From positions 1,240,001 through 1,304,000 of the forward strand of contig NZ_CP116939.1 in the NCBI RefSeq assembly GCF_050219315.1: 64,000 bases of DNA. The letters are read 5' to 3'. Positions within the stretch are counted from its first letter, which is position 1; each line of letters starts with the position of its first letter. Of this stretch, positions 52,751 to 61,444 are shown one piece after another. A program made the translations under genes and the position numbers. The notes beneath the pieces are model-generated. The model made no database searches. It was given only the letters and a program-made list of their open reading frames with translations, and was not told the origin of the DNA. This DNA is from Megasphaera_A sueciensis (GTDB lineage: Bacteria > Bacillota > Negativicutes > Veillonellales > Megasphaeraceae).

Positions 52751-54151
52751 TTACGCTTCTATTAATTTTCCAGGATTCAGAATCATATTAGGATCCATGG
52801 CCCGTTTTATCGTTTTCATCATATTTAATTCACCGGCAGACGTAAATTTTTCCATATAGGCTAACTTTTTATTGCCGATGCCGTGTTCTCCGGCTAACCG
52901 TCCGCCGACTGCATACGTATAGGCATACACATCTTGATGAAATGCTTCTACATTCTTATCCCACTCTTCATCACTCATATTCATTTTACAGAGAACGATG
53001 TGCAGGTTACCGTCCCCAATATGCGCATTAATTTTAACTTGGAAGGGATATTTTTTGCCCACTTCCATAATATGTTCAATCGTTGTCGCTATGTTATGTA
53101 CCGGTACAACAATGTCATCCGTAAGTGATACCTTACTGATATGTTCTACAGAGGTTTGACAATTACGCCGCATATTCCATACTCGTTCATCGGCTTCCAA
53201 AACCTCTGCCGCCCCCGAGGCTTCACATACCTGACATACCGTTTCCATGCGGGTATCCAGTTCTTCTTCCCGAAAGCTTTCTACTGTTATAATAACATAA
53301 ATACCATCTTCATAGTGCGGCATGTTGGTATACCCACAATAATCGGCACAGCCGCGCACATATGAATTATCCATATATTCAACACTTGTGGGTTCTATGC
53401 CGGCTTTCAACAGACGGGGTACCATTTCCAGTGCTGTATCAGGTGCTGTATAAATGGCCAAAACATCAAATTTGTACGGAGGTAAGGGAGATAATTTCAA
53501 TGTCGCCTTAGTAATAACGCCTAACGTACCTTCGCTGCCGATAATCAGTTGTTCCAAACTGTACCCCGTAGAACACTTCTTCAAACAAGCACCCAGCTCA
53601 ACGATTTCTCCCGTAGGCGTTACCATTTCCACGGCATATACCTGATTACGGGTGACGCCATACCGGACAGCCTTCAACCCGCCGGCATTGGTAGCTAAAT
53701 TGCCGCCGATCAGGCAGCTTTCCGAGCTGCTGGGATCTCCGGCATATAACAAGCCTGCCTCCCGAGCTCGCTGCTGCAGATCTACTGTACGGACGCCAGC
53801 TTCCACGACCATATACATTCCGTCTTCATTCAGTTCCAAAATAGTATTCAATCGTTCCATAGACAATACCAGTCCGCCGCATACAGGAATCGCCCCATCG
53901 GCTAAACTAGTTCCGCCGCTGCGTATCGTAACCGGAAAATCATATATATTAGCCAATTTAAGAATCGCGGATATTTCTTCAGCATCAGCAGGAATAACGG
54001 CGGCTTCGGGCATATGAAACCGCTTTGGATCCGATTCGTAGTCCGTCTGATACTGCGCTAATACATCCGTATCGGTTTTTATATAAGATGGCCCAACAAT
54101 GGCCCGTAATTTTTCTATTATCTCTTCTGTAATTGGTTTGTAGTCTTTCAC
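52751..54151 (-). CDS. FAD-linked 2-hydroxyacid dehydrogenase, second copy
   Basis: The 466-residue product has the same plan as the 16732-18135 product. The FAD domain has VTIRSGGTSLADGAIP, GGNLATNAGGLKAVRYG and LIIGSEGTLGVITKATL. The C-terminal domain has INAHIGDGNLHIVL and GRLAGEHGIGNKKL ... LNPGKLIE. I chose GTG at 54151: AAGGGGGG lies 9 bases before it, and the encoded start aligns with the paralogue. A longer frame reaches 54250 but translates the structured leader. Substrate (D-lactate, glycolate or another 2-hydroxyacid) not decidable. Confidence 0.9.
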   Translation of the reverse strand: MKDYKPITEEIIEKLRAIVGPSYIKTDTDVLAQYQTDYESDPKRFHMPEAAVIPADAEEISAILKLANIYDFPVTIRSGGTSLADGAIPVCGGLVLSMERLNTILELNEDGMYMVVEAGVRTVDLQQRAREAGLLYAGDPSSSESCLIGGNLATNAGGLKAVRYGVTRNQVYAVEMVTPTGEIVELGACLKKCSTGYSLEQLIIGSEGTLGVITKATLKLSPLPPYKFDVLAIYTAPDTALEMVPRLLKAGIEPTSVEYMDNSYVRGCADYCGYTNMPHYEDGIYVIITVESFREEELDTRMETVCQVCEASGAAEVLEADERVWNMRRNCQTSVEHISKVSLTDDIVVPVHNIATTIEHIMEVGKKYPFQVKINAHIGDGNLHIVLCKMNMSDEEWDKNVEAFHQDVYAYTYAVGGRLAGEHGIGNKKLAYMEKFTSAGELNMMKTIKRAMDPNMILNPGKLIEA

Positions 54152-54253
54152 GTTACAGTCCCCCCTTATGCAATCTCTAATCCTACCCGGTCCTGTGCAA
54201 GTATTGCTGCCGCCTGCACAGGCAGAATACAGTCTGAATCTATATTGCAATTG
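54152..54253 (-). promoter_or_regulatory. Structured leader with possible H-type pseudoknot
   Basis: Read on the minus strand, GTATTCTGCC (54230-54221) pairs with GGCAGCAATAC (54211-54201, one bulge) to form a hairpin whose loop contains TGTGCA. Two bases after the hairpin TGCACA occurs and can pair with that loop. In addition TGCAAT (54249-54244) can pair with ATTGCA (54174-54169), closing the whole unit 1 base before AAGGGGGG, the ribosome binding site. The arrangement could control translation of the FAD dehydrogenase. It does not match any riboswitch class I recognise. Confidence 0.4.
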
Positions 54254-54259
54254 CCTCTC

Positions 54260-54287
54260 ATTGTATCATGTCCATAAAAAATTGCAA
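54260..54287 (-). promoter_or_regulatory. Promoter of the second FAD dehydrogenase
   Basis: On the minus strand TTGCAA (54287-54282), a 16-base spacer and TACAAT (54265-54260). Transcription would begin near 54253 and give a leader of about 100 bases. ATTGCAAT-like palindromes occur at the -35, at about 54244-54251 and, partially, at 54168-54174. Confidence 0.65.
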
Positions 54288-54327
54288 TACCTATTGGTTT
54301 ATACTACGGAACACATCTTCTCATCAA

Positions 54328-54357
54328 AAAACGATGCCACATTCCTGCCACATCGTT
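54328..54357 (-). terminator. Intrinsic terminator after the Lrp gene
   Basis: An 8-bp stem (AAACGATG / CATCGTTT) with a 14-base loop is followed on the minus strand by a T-run. It begins 38 bases past the stop of the Lrp/AsnC gene. Confidence 0.7.
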
Positions 54358-54394
54358 TTTTTTGTGTACTATCCCGCTATATTCAGATTTAATT

Positions 54395-54835
54395 TCATAC
54401 ATTCCATTCTTCCTTCAGTGTCGATAGACACATAAAAGTTTGAGACGAAGCTACTGTCGGTATTTCATTTAATTCGGTCATAAGGAAGTGTTCCAAATCA
54501 TCCGGTGTATGAACCAATACTTTTAACAAATAATCAAAGGCACCCACTACATGATGGCACTCCAACACTTGCGGAAAATCAATGATTTTTTTACGGAATT
54601 CATCAACATCTCCCGATCGTTCCAGATTTACCATAATAAACGCCGTTACATTATACCCGGTCTTCCTACGACTGATTTTTGCACCATATCCTTCAATAAT
54701 GCCGCTATGTTCCATCTTACGGATACGTTCCGCTACAGCTGGGATAGACAGACCTACAACCTTACTGATTTCTGTCGCCGAAACTTTACCATTCTTTTTT
54801 AGGATTGTTAAAATTTTGTCATCGATTTGATCCAT
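54395..54835 (-). CDS. Lrp/AsnC family transcriptional regulator
   Basis: The 146-residue product has an N-terminal helix-turn-helix (SATEISKVVGLSIPAVAERIRK, residues about 19-38) and the C-terminal RAM effector domain (VTAFIMVNLERSG, ECHHVVGAFDYLLKVLV). Length is typical. It is located just upstream, on the same strand, of the second FAD dehydrogenase, though a terminator separates them, and it could regulate that gene. Effector unknown. Confidence 0.92.
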   Translation of the reverse strand: MDQIDDKILTILKKNGKVSATEISKVVGLSIPAVAERIRKMEHSGIIEGYGAKISRRKTGYNVTAFIMVNLERSGDVDEFRKKIIDFPQVLECHHVVGAFDYLLKVLVHTPDDLEHFLMTELNEIPTVASSQTFMCLSTLKEEWNV

Positions 54836-54928
54836 TTTCTACTCCTATCTTCATGTAAATATTCCCTCCACCCGCTCTCTTTATTATCTTATATTATAAA
54901 GAAAAAGTAAAGGGATAATTTAAAAGTT

Positions 54929-54964
54929 AAAAAAGTACTGTCTCCACACTTGTTCAGACAGTGC
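54929..54964 (-). terminator. Terminator of the rnf operon
   Basis: On the minus strand ACTGTCT and AGACAGT, extended by a G-T and a G-C pair, form a 9-bp stem with a 12-base loop, followed by TTTTTT. It starts 9 bases past the last codon of the apbE remnant. Confidence 0.8.
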
Positions 54965-54972
54965 CTTCTACC

Positions 54973-55201
54973 TTAATTCGATACACGAAACGCTCTATTT
55001 AAATCAGAAAATTGTTTTTTAAATCCGTCTGTGACATATACGATCCCATTCGTTCCCGTTACCCTTAAGCGATATCGTCGTATCCATTGCAATTCCACTT
55101 CTATCATAAGACTGCTCCGGACGCAAAGAGCATCCGGAGCAGCTTATCATCACCATAAAAACGGCCAGACATATCGGTCTGATATACCGTTTTCTTTTCA
55201 T
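54973..55201 (-). pseudogene. apbE remnant with large internal deletion
   Basis: ApbE attaches FMN covalently to RnfG and RnfD. Here an N-terminal piece in one frame has a lipoprotein signal (VMISCSGCSLRPEQ) and SYDRSGIAMDTTISLKG, the usual ApbE start. It is joined near 55068 to a C-terminal piece in the +1 frame, NGIVYVTDGFKKQFSDLNRA, ending at a TAA at 54973, the usual ApbE end. About 230 codons of the middle, with the active site, are missing. It begins 1 base after the rnfB stop, where apbE commonly sits relative to Rnf genes, and ends just before the operon terminator. Confidence 0.8.
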
Positions 55202-55202
55202 A

Positions 55203-56048
55203 TTAACCTACATTTTCTTCTTTTTTTGTTCTAGCGACCAACGCAGCAATGGCATTCGTCGGGCATTTATCAACACAGGTCAAATCATCGCATATACGGC
55301 AGATGGACGGATCGACAATTGCCAAATGATCAACAACCTTTACACCGCCCTTATGCGTACAGTTCTTCATGCAAAGACCACAGCCAATGCAAGCTGCTGT
55401 ACAAGCTTTACGCGCAGCGGCTCCCATTTCTTTCGAGCTGCAGCTTACCGTAACCTTAGCACTGATAGGAATTAATTCAATAACATGCTGCGGACATATA
55501 GACGCACATTTGCCGCACCCGGTGCAAAGAGATTTATTCACCACAGGGATTCCGTTTTCTCCCATACTCATGGCACCAAAAGGACATGCTTTGACACAAT
55601 TTCCAAAGCCAAGACAACCATACTTACATTCTTTCGGACCTTGCTGTACCAATTTAGCGGCAGCACAGTCATGAACCCCTTTATAGTTGAACGCGAGTTT
55701 AGCAATACCTACACCGCCGCGGCAGCGGATATGAGCATATTTGGGTTCTGTAGCTTCCGCAACTTTACCGGTAAGGTTTGCAACAACAGCTGCAACTTCA
55801 GCTTTACCAGGAACACAGAGGTTAGGCGGAACTTCCGGATCCAGAACGACGGCTTCCGCATATTTTGCACAACCGGCAAAACCGCAGGCACCGCATTGTC
55901 CTTTGGGAAGTGCTTCTTCCACTTCACCAATAAGCGGATTTTCTTCCATGGCAAATTTCTTATCGGCCAGAGCCAGGACGAAGCCAAAGACAACGCCGAC
56001 ACCGGTCATGATAACAACCGCCATTATCGCGATTTGAGTGTAATCCAT
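55203..56048 (-). CDS. rnfB: Rnf complex subunit RnfB
   Basis: Iron-sulfur subunit that accepts electrons from ferredoxin. The 281-residue product has an N-terminal membrane helix, the four-cysteine motif GQCGACGFAGCAKYAE (about residues 51-66), and several ferredoxin-type clusters: CKYGCLGFGNCVKACPFGAM, CTGCGKCASICPQHVI, CIGCGLCMKNC and CRICDDLTCVDKCPTNAI. It is the last intact gene of the operon, in the order C-D-G-E-A-B found in clostridia and Acetobacterium. Confidence 0.96.
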   Translation of the reverse strand: MDYTQIAIMAVVIMTGVGVVFGFVLALADKKFAMEENPLIGEVEEALPKGQCGACGFAGCAKYAEAVVLDPEVPPNLCVPGKAEVAAVVANLTGKVAEATEPKYAHIRCRGGVGIAKLAFNYKGVHDCAAAKLVQQGPKECKYGCLGFGNCVKACPFGAMSMGENGIPVVNKSLCTGCGKCASICPQHVIELIPISAKVTVSCSSKEMGAAARKACTAACIGCGLCMKNCTHKGGVKVVDHLAIVDPSICRICDDLTCVDKCPTNAIAALVARTKKEENVG

Positions 56049-56078
56049 AATAACTATTCCAACTCCTTTGCGTAACGA

Positions 56079-56654
56079 TTATAACATACCGGAGAAACCG
56101 AGAAATGCCAACGAAAGCATCCCGGCTACAATAAAGGCGACAGGCGTGCCTTTTAAGGCTTCCGGAACATCGGCATAATCCAATTTTTCACGAGCGCTGG
56201 CCATCAGGATCAATGCTAAAGCAAAGCCTAAACCGGAACCAACGGCAAATACAATATTTTGGATGAAATTGTAATTGTTGGTTACGCTCAATACAGGTAC
56301 AGATAAAACAATGCAATTTGTTGCAATCAGCATAAGGTAAATGCCCCACATGTTATACAAGGTCGGAGACATTTTCTTAATAACGATTTCCAGCAGCTGT
56401 ACAAAACTTGCGATCAAAACAACAAACGTAATAGTACGCAGGAAGGTCAAGCCAAATGGTACCAAAATGAAGTTGTACAAAAGCCATGCCAAAATTGTAC
56501 TCAAGGTAATGACAGAGGTAACGGCAAAGCCCATACCGATTGATGCATTCAAGTTCTTGGAAACACCAAAGAAGATACACAGGCCCAGGAACTTGGTCAA
56601 AACGAAGTTATTAATCAATACTGCACCGATAAACAGTGTAAAATAGGCACCCAT
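56079..56654 (-). CDS. rnfA: Rnf complex subunit RnfA
   Basis: The 191-residue membrane protein has six hydrophobic segments and the RnfA/NqrE signature LINNFVLTKFLGLCIFFGVS at the N-terminus, with the conserved cysteine that co-binds the membrane FeS cluster. GSGLGFALALILMASAREKL near residues 145-165 also fits. Its ATG overlaps the rnfE stop (TAATG), so translation is coupled. Confidence 0.95.
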   Translation of the reverse strand: MGAYFTLFIGAVLINNFVLTKFLGLCIFFGVSKNLNASIGMGFAVTSVITLSTILAWLLYNFILVPFGLTFLRTITFVVLIASFVQLLEIVIKKMSPTLYNMWGIYLMLIATNCIVLSVPVLSVTNNYNFIQNIVFAVGSGLGFALALILMASAREKLDYADVPEALKGTPVAFIVAGMLSLAFLGFSGML

Positions 56655-57274
56655 TACGCTTCACTCCCTTTCATTTTCTTCATTTCCCGCGATTTATTCC
56701 ACATCTTAAGCCCTGCCATCATAAACCCGATAAGCATAAAGGCTCCCGGCGGCAATGCCATAATCAAAGCAGGTTGATACGACGCACCAAACATGGATAC
56801 ACCGAACAGCGTACCATTGCCAAAGAGTTCACGAACAATGGAAATGGTAACCATCGCAATGGTAAACCCAATCCCCATGCCCATGCCGTCAAGGAAGGAA
56901 ACGACAACGCCGTTCTTCGAAGCAACAGATTCTGCACGAGCCAAAATAATGGCAAATACGACAACCAAGTCAAGATATACGCCCAAGGCTTTATACAGAT
57001 CCGGAGCATAGGCCATCAAGAATAATTGTACGCAGGTAACAATCGTAGCAATACAGGTAATGTACACCGGTACACGTACCTTTTTATTGATCGTTTTACG
57101 AATAATAGAAACGACTACGTTATTTGAGGTAATAACGAACCATACCGTAAGACCCATCGTAAGGCCGTTGACTACGCTGGTTGTAACAGCAAGTCCCGGA
57201 CACAGGCTCAATGCCAGTACGAAATACGGGTTTTCTTCAATGATGCCTCTGGTAAATACTTTCCATAAACTCAT
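56654..57274 (-). CDS. rnfE: Rnf complex subunit RnfE
   Basis: The 206-residue membrane protein has six hydrophobic segments. Signature parts are FTRGIIEENPYFVLALSLCP at the N-terminus, KALGVYLDLVVVFAIILARA and FLDGMGMGIGFTIAMVTI. It pairs with RnfA to hold the membrane FeS cluster. The gene starts 2 bases after the rnfG stop. Confidence 0.95.
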   Translation of the reverse strand: MSLWKVFTRGIIEENPYFVLALSLCPGLAVTTSVVNGLTMGLTVWFVITSNNVVVSIIRKTINKKVRVPVYITCIATIVTCVQLFLMAYAPDLYKALGVYLDLVVVFAIILARAESVASKNGVVVSFLDGMGMGIGFTIAMVTISIVRELFGNGTLFGVSMFGASYQPALIMALPPGAFMLIGFMMAGLKMWNKSREMKKMKGSEA

Positions 57275-57276
57275 AA

Positions 57277-57831
57277 TCAGTTACCTCCTAACTGCGCTGC
57301 TGCTTCAACAGCTTCTTTAACGCCCTTAGTAACTGCGCGGGAAGAAATAGTAGCCCCGGTCATAGCCTGGATATGTTTTGTATCACTCGGTGTCTTTGTT
57401 ACTTCCAGGTTATCTAATTTCTTACCTTTAAACTGATTACGGAACGGTGGTTTCGATGCATTTTCACCTAAACCCGGAGTTTCATTCGCTTCGAGAATAG
57501 TGTAATCAAGAACAGCGCCGTCCTTAGAAACAGCTACCAGCATTTTGATCGGTCCGCCATACCCTTTCGGTTCGCTCGGAACAATAAAGGCGATTGTCTG
57601 TCCGCCCTTTTGGGCCAAGAAGGTATCTTTTTTGCCGGCTATTTCTTTAAAGTTGTCGGCATCAGGAACAAGAGCCTTCATAGATTCCTGTTTCATTTGT
57701 TCCGCCTTTGCCGCCGCCGTTGGTCCTGTAACAAAGAAAACAGCACCGATAATACAGCCGGAAACAAGGCAGGTAAGTATAAGATTGAGTGCAATCTTAA
57801 AAATGTTACTTTGTTCGTGATTTTCAGCCAT
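57277..57831 (-). CDS. rnfG: Rnf complex subunit RnfG
   Basis: Periplasmic-facing flavoprotein with one N-terminal membrane helix. The 184-residue product carries the FMN-binding domain with GYGGPIKMLVAV and the flavinylation motif AMTGATISSRAVTKGV (about residues 152-167), where FMN is linked to the Thr of TGAT. Attachment needs an ApbE, but the one in this operon is broken. Confidence 0.94.
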   Translation of the reverse strand: MAENHEQSNIFKIALNLILTCLVSGCIIGAVFFVTGPTAAAKAEQMKQESMKALVPDADNFKEIAGKKDTFLAQKGGQTIAFIVPSEPKGYGGPIKMLVAVSKDGAVLDYTILEANETPGLGENASKPPFRNQFKGKKLDNLEVTKTPSDTKHIQAMTGATISSRAVTKGVKEAVEAAAQLGGN

Positions 57832-57833
57832 TT

Positions 57834-58886
57834 TTATTTTGCCCCCTTTGCCTTTACTGCGCCAAAGACTCTGGGTTTAACGAGGCGATCAATAAGCGGC
57901 GTGAGCGCATTCATCAAGAGGATGGAATAGCAAACACCTTCCGGATACCCGCCAACAAGACGAATCAAAACCGTAATCAGACCACACCCCAAAGCGAAGA
58001 TAATTTGTCCCTTTAACGTAATAGGAGCAGTAACCATATCTGTAGCCATGAAGAACGCGCCGATGACAAGACCGCCAGCCATCATGTGGAAGAGCGGATC
58101 ACCGGAGAATAAGCCTGTACCAAGAGGAATGCCGCCAACGATCCACATGAGGATGCCTACAGTAGCAATCATGGTAACAGGAACCTGCCAATTTACATAT
58201 CCTTTATAAATGAGGTATAAACCACCAAGGACTAACAGCACGGTGGAGGTTTCACCCATAGAACCATTACGGAAACCAATAAACATTTGCTGATACATTG
58301 TCATGGGATCCCCGCCGAACATAGACAGCAATGCATCATGACCATTATGTTTCAATACATTCAGTGGTGTAGCGCTGGCTACCGCATCGACAGTGCCATT
58401 CAGGCTTGTCCATGTCGTCATGGCGACCGGCCAGGAAACCATTAAACCGGCACGGCCTACATGAGCGGGGTTGAATAAGTTATACCCCAAACCACCCATA
58501 GATTGTTTACATACAACGATAGCAAGGAAAGAACCAACGATGCTCATCCACCACGGTAACGTCGGCGGACAGGTCATTGCCAGCAATAAGCCGGTAATAA
58601 CAGCACTACCATCTTGAATGGTAATTTTTTTGTGCATCATTTTTTCCCATAAATATTCAAATATAACTGCGGAAACAATTGCTACAAAGATGTTGACCAA
58701 GGCGTTCATACCAAAATAGAACACCCCGAAGGCCGCTGCCGGTACCAATGCGGCAACAACATTCCACATAATCTTAGGAATTGTTTCGTTACAGCGAACG
58801 TGCGGCGAAGATGATACAGTAAATTTATATTCCTGCATGTCTTTAGCATCCTTTCCTTTTGTTTGTCCTTCTGCTACTGGACTCAT
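57834..58886 (-). CDS. rnfD: Rnf complex subunit RnfD
   Basis: The 350-residue polytopic membrane flavoprotein has IMWNVVAALVPAAAFGVFYF, the FMN attachment region VASATPLNVLKHNG (Ser/Thr in the S-A-T motif), SMGGLGYNLFNPAHVGRAGL and several further helices. Start at 58886 has GAAGGG upstream; an in-frame ATG at 58838 is the alternative and would remove a 16-residue basic leader. Confidence 0.94.
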   Translation of the reverse strand: MSPVAEGQTKGKDAKDMQEYKFTVSSSPHVRCNETIPKIMWNVVAALVPAAAFGVFYFGMNALVNIFVAIVSAVIFEYLWEKMMHKKITIQDGSAVITGLLLAMTCPPTLPWWMSIVGSFLAIVVCKQSMGGLGYNLFNPAHVGRAGLMVSWPVAMTTWTSLNGTVDAVASATPLNVLKHNGHDALLSMFGGDPMTMYQQMFIGFRNGSMGETSTVLLVLGGLYLIYKGYVNWQVPVTMIATVGILMWIVGGIPLGTGLFSGDPLFHMMAGGLVIGAFFMATDMVTAPITLKGQIIFALGCGLITVLIRLVGGYPEGVCYSILLMNALTPLIDRLVKPRVFGAVKAKGAK

Positions 58887-58957
58887 GATATCCCTTCTTC
58901 CCTATTACTTGTCTGCCAGGGCTTCTGCCGTAGTTTTCCGTTTCGGCTTCGGCCATT

Positions 58958-60337
58958 TTACATTCTTTTAATCGTGTCCTTCAGCGAAGGTTCCGCCTTA
59001 GCTTTCTGCGCTTCGGTTTTAGCCTTGGCAGCCGCCTGCAGGGCTTTGCATTGTCCTTTTGCATTGCGGATATATTGAACAATATTCCGTTTTGCCGGGC
59101 AGGTATATACACAGCTGCCGCATTCTACGCAGTTCATGACACCGTATTCCATGCATTTTTCCCAGGCAGAGCGTTCGGAAAAGATACTCAACTGGCTCGG
59201 GATAAGTCCCATGGGACAGGCTACAACACAACGGCCACAGCGAATACAAGGAGATTCTTCTCCGACTTCACATTTTTCAGCAGATAAACAAGTAATACCG
59301 GAAGCACCTTTAGCAATAGGAACATCCAAGCTGAACTGTGCAAGCCCCATCATAGGGCCGCCGCTGATTACACGATCCGGCTGTTTAGAAAAGCCGCCGC
59401 AATAATCAACACAAGCTTGATACGATGTACCGATACGGACCAAAAGGTTTTTCGGTTCTTTAATGCAGTCACCGGTTACGGTCGTAATACGTTCGATGAA
59501 CGGAATACCGTGACATACCGCATCCGCAATAGCTAACACGGTACCCACGTTGCTGACAACACAGCCCACATTCATCGGCAGGCCGCCCGGTTCCACTTCA
59601 CGTCCTGTAACTGCCTTGATCAGCATTTTTTCTGCGCCTTGCGGATATTTAGTCGGTAAGGCTTCTACAGAAACACCGTCCACACCCTTAAAGGCTTCCT
59701 GCAATACTTTTACTGCTTCCGGTTTATTATCTTCGACACCGATATAACCGGTTTGAACACCCAAAGCCTTCATACAGATTTGGACACCCGTTACTAACCG
59801 ATCAGAGCATTCCAACATACCGCGATAGTCGGCTGTCAAATACGGTTCGCATTCCGCACCATTCACAATAAATACGTCGACAGGTTTGTTCGGAGTCAAT
59901 TTTACATGTGCAGGGAAGGTAGCGCCACCGCAGCCAACAACACCGGCCTTTTTAATCAGGTCAATGATTTCCTTACTGTTCAATTGATTCCAGTCATGTT
60001 CTTCCGGAAGTCCATCTGCCCATTCATCCAAGCCGTCGCTCTTAATGACAACGGACATGCACTTAACCATCATGTTATGGGGCATAGGGGCTACCTTGAT
60101 AACGTCACCGGAAGTAGATGCATGGATGTCAGCATGCAAAAATGCATCGCTGGTCCCAATAAGCTGGCCTTTTTTCACATGATCGCCGACTTTTACGGTC
60201 GGAGTACATGGAGCGCCAAAATGCTGGCTCATCGGGATGACTACTTCTTCCGGTACTGCCAGGGTTTCTATTGCTTTGTCCTTCGCATAGATCTTACCAT
60301 CATCCGGATGGACCCCACCGATAAAGCTTTTCATCAT
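58958..60337 (-). CDS. rnfC: Rnf complex subunit RnfC
   Basis: NADH/NAD-reacting peripheral subunit. The 459-residue product begins with FIGGVHPDDGKIYAKDKAIE. The NqrF/complex I 51-kDa-like NADH and FMN region is GVVGCGGATFPAHVKLTPNK ... INGAECEPYLTADYR. Two 4Fe-4S clusters follow: CIRCGRCVVACPMGL and CVECGSCVYTCPAK. A Lys/Ala-rich helix closes it. First rnf gene; GAGGTG precedes the ATG at 60337. Confidence 0.95.
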   Translation of the reverse strand: MMKSFIGGVHPDDGKIYAKDKAIETLAVPEEVVIPMSQHFGAPCTPTVKVGDHVKKGQLIGTSDAFLHADIHASTSGDVIKVAPMPHNMMVKCMSVVIKSDGLDEWADGLPEEHDWNQLNSKEIIDLIKKAGVVGCGGATFPAHVKLTPNKPVDVFIVNGAECEPYLTADYRGMLECSDRLVTGVQICMKALGVQTGYIGVEDNKPEAVKVLQEAFKGVDGVSVEALPTKYPQGAEKMLIKAVTGREVEPGGLPMNVGCVVSNVGTVLAIADAVCHGIPFIERITTVTGDCIKEPKNLLVRIGTSYQACVDYCGGFSKQPDRVISGGPMMGLAQFSLDVPIAKGASGITCLSAEKCEVGEESPCIRCGRCVVACPMGLIPSQLSIFSERSAWEKCMEYGVMNCVECGSCVYTCPAKRNIVQYIRNAKGQCKALQAAAKAKTEAQKAKAEPSLKDTIKRM

Positions 60338-60397
60338 CAAAAATCACCTCATTAAATATTATAATGAAAAAATAATAAAAACAGTTAAGCAACCAAT

Positions 60398-60811
60398 TTA
60401 GAGAATCGATACGATCTTCGGCTTCGAACTTTCCTTATCGGATAAGAATCGATCATACATTTTAACTCCTACTAAAGCAATAAGAAATGCCACGATGCCG
60501 CCGATGATTTCCGCCTGCACTATATCGTATCCCAAAGGGGTGCTTACCCATCTACCAACAAAAACGCCAATCGCCGCAACAAGCAGCGGCATAATGAAAC
60601 ATACAAAAGCACCAATAACAACATTGGTTTCTCTTACTTCAAACGTTACCCGGTCGCCCACCTTGCCATGAATAGGATTTGTTGCTTTAACAACAATGTT
60701 TTCAGCGCCCGGACAAGCTCCGCAAGCGATGCAATCGGAATGGCGTCCGACTTTTACTTCTGCGAGACCTACTTCATCAATAGAGATAATGGTCCCTTCT
60801 TCCGTCTTCAT
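60398..60811 (-). CDS. rseC: RseC/SoxR-reducing-system-type membrane protein
   Basis: The 137-residue product has an N-terminal cysteine set (HSDCIACGACPGAENIVV) and two membrane helices. It is related to RseC/MucC, which accompanies Rnf/Rsx genes in other bacteria. It is the first gene of the operon, 60 bases before rnfC, so it probably helps assemble or tune the complex. The ATG at 60811 has AAAGGAG upstream; the frame is open further upstream but those residues overlap the promoter. Confidence 0.85.
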   Translation of the reverse strand: MKTEEGTIISIDEVGLAEVKVGRHSDCIACGACPGAENIVVKATNPIHGKVGDRVTFEVRETNVVIGAFVCFIMPLLVAAIGVFVGRWVSTPLGYDIVQAEIIGGIVAFLIALVGVKMYDRFLSDKESSKPKIVSIL

Positions 60812-60890
60812 AATTTCATCGCTCCTTTCCCACAAAATAAAATCAGTGAAAACCGTTATCATTACTAATAGTGTGTTCTCAACAGCTTTA

Positions 60891-60919
60891 ATTATAACAT
60901 CATATTTTGCAATATTCAA
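60891..60919 (-). promoter_or_regulatory. rseC-rnf operon promoter
   Basis: On the minus strand TTGAAT (60919-60914), a 17-base spacer and TATAAT (60896-60891). Same -35 and -10 hexamers as the flp pilin promoter. Leader of about 70 bases before the rseC ATG. Confidence 0.8.
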
Positions 60920-61444
60920 TGTGAAAATTATCGCAAGCTAGCTCACATACCGCAATTTAAGCAAAAGATTTTTACTAAAATAAGATGAATCTTTTAATAG
61001 CATAAGTATTAATTATACATAACAGCGCAAAGGTTCGGTAATTATCCTGCATTCACTCTTATTGATACATATTAGCCTTATCCGGTCTTTTTTCTAACAT
61101 GCTAAAACGAGATGTATATGTTGCGTTTTTTATATATATGAACTATTTAATATTATTTTTTTTATTTGTAACTTTTTAGAACATATTCATTTTAGCCTGT
61201 TATCAATTTGCAATATCTTTTTGTAATACCATCTCATCATGCATTTATTTTATCAGCACCCGCATGCTAAATAATTCATCGCCGTATTAGTAAAAAATAA
61301 ATCATCGAATGTTTCATCCGCTATATTTGATTTTTATAAGTGAAAATATGCCGTTGTATAATTGATGTTCCTCGCCATCAATTATACCCGGCATATTTCC
61401 ATAAGGAGTGTTATATCTGACAAAAAATTACGAAGAATACAGAT
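60920..61444. other. Gene-free A+T-rich region with a long hairpin
   Basis: No convincing gene. At 61344-61398 there is a large inverted repeat: outer arms AAATATGCC/GGCATATTT and inner arms GTATAATTGATG/CATCAATTATAC, with a small internal loop. It probably ends transcription of the hydrogenase gene. Just right of it AAGGAG (61403-61408) is followed by a 13-codon frame from a CTG at 61419 that stops at 61460, which may be the stub of a lost gene. Confidence 0.5.

Noticed and set aside
54152..54250. Extending the FAD dehydrogenase start to 54250
   Set aside because: The extra residues have no similarity to the paralogue, and the strong ribosome binding site at about 54161-54168 fits a GTG at 54151.
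55485..56075. Open frame of about 195 codons on the plus strand opposite rnfB
   Set aside because: Antisense to a cysteine-rich certain gene; composition follows the rnfB codons and no start signals are seen.
60920..60947. TGTGA-N18-TCACA upstream of the rnf -35 as a Crp site
   Set aside because: Crp/Fnr-type sites need about 6 bases between the half-sites; 18 is too long. Probably chance in A+T-rich DNA.
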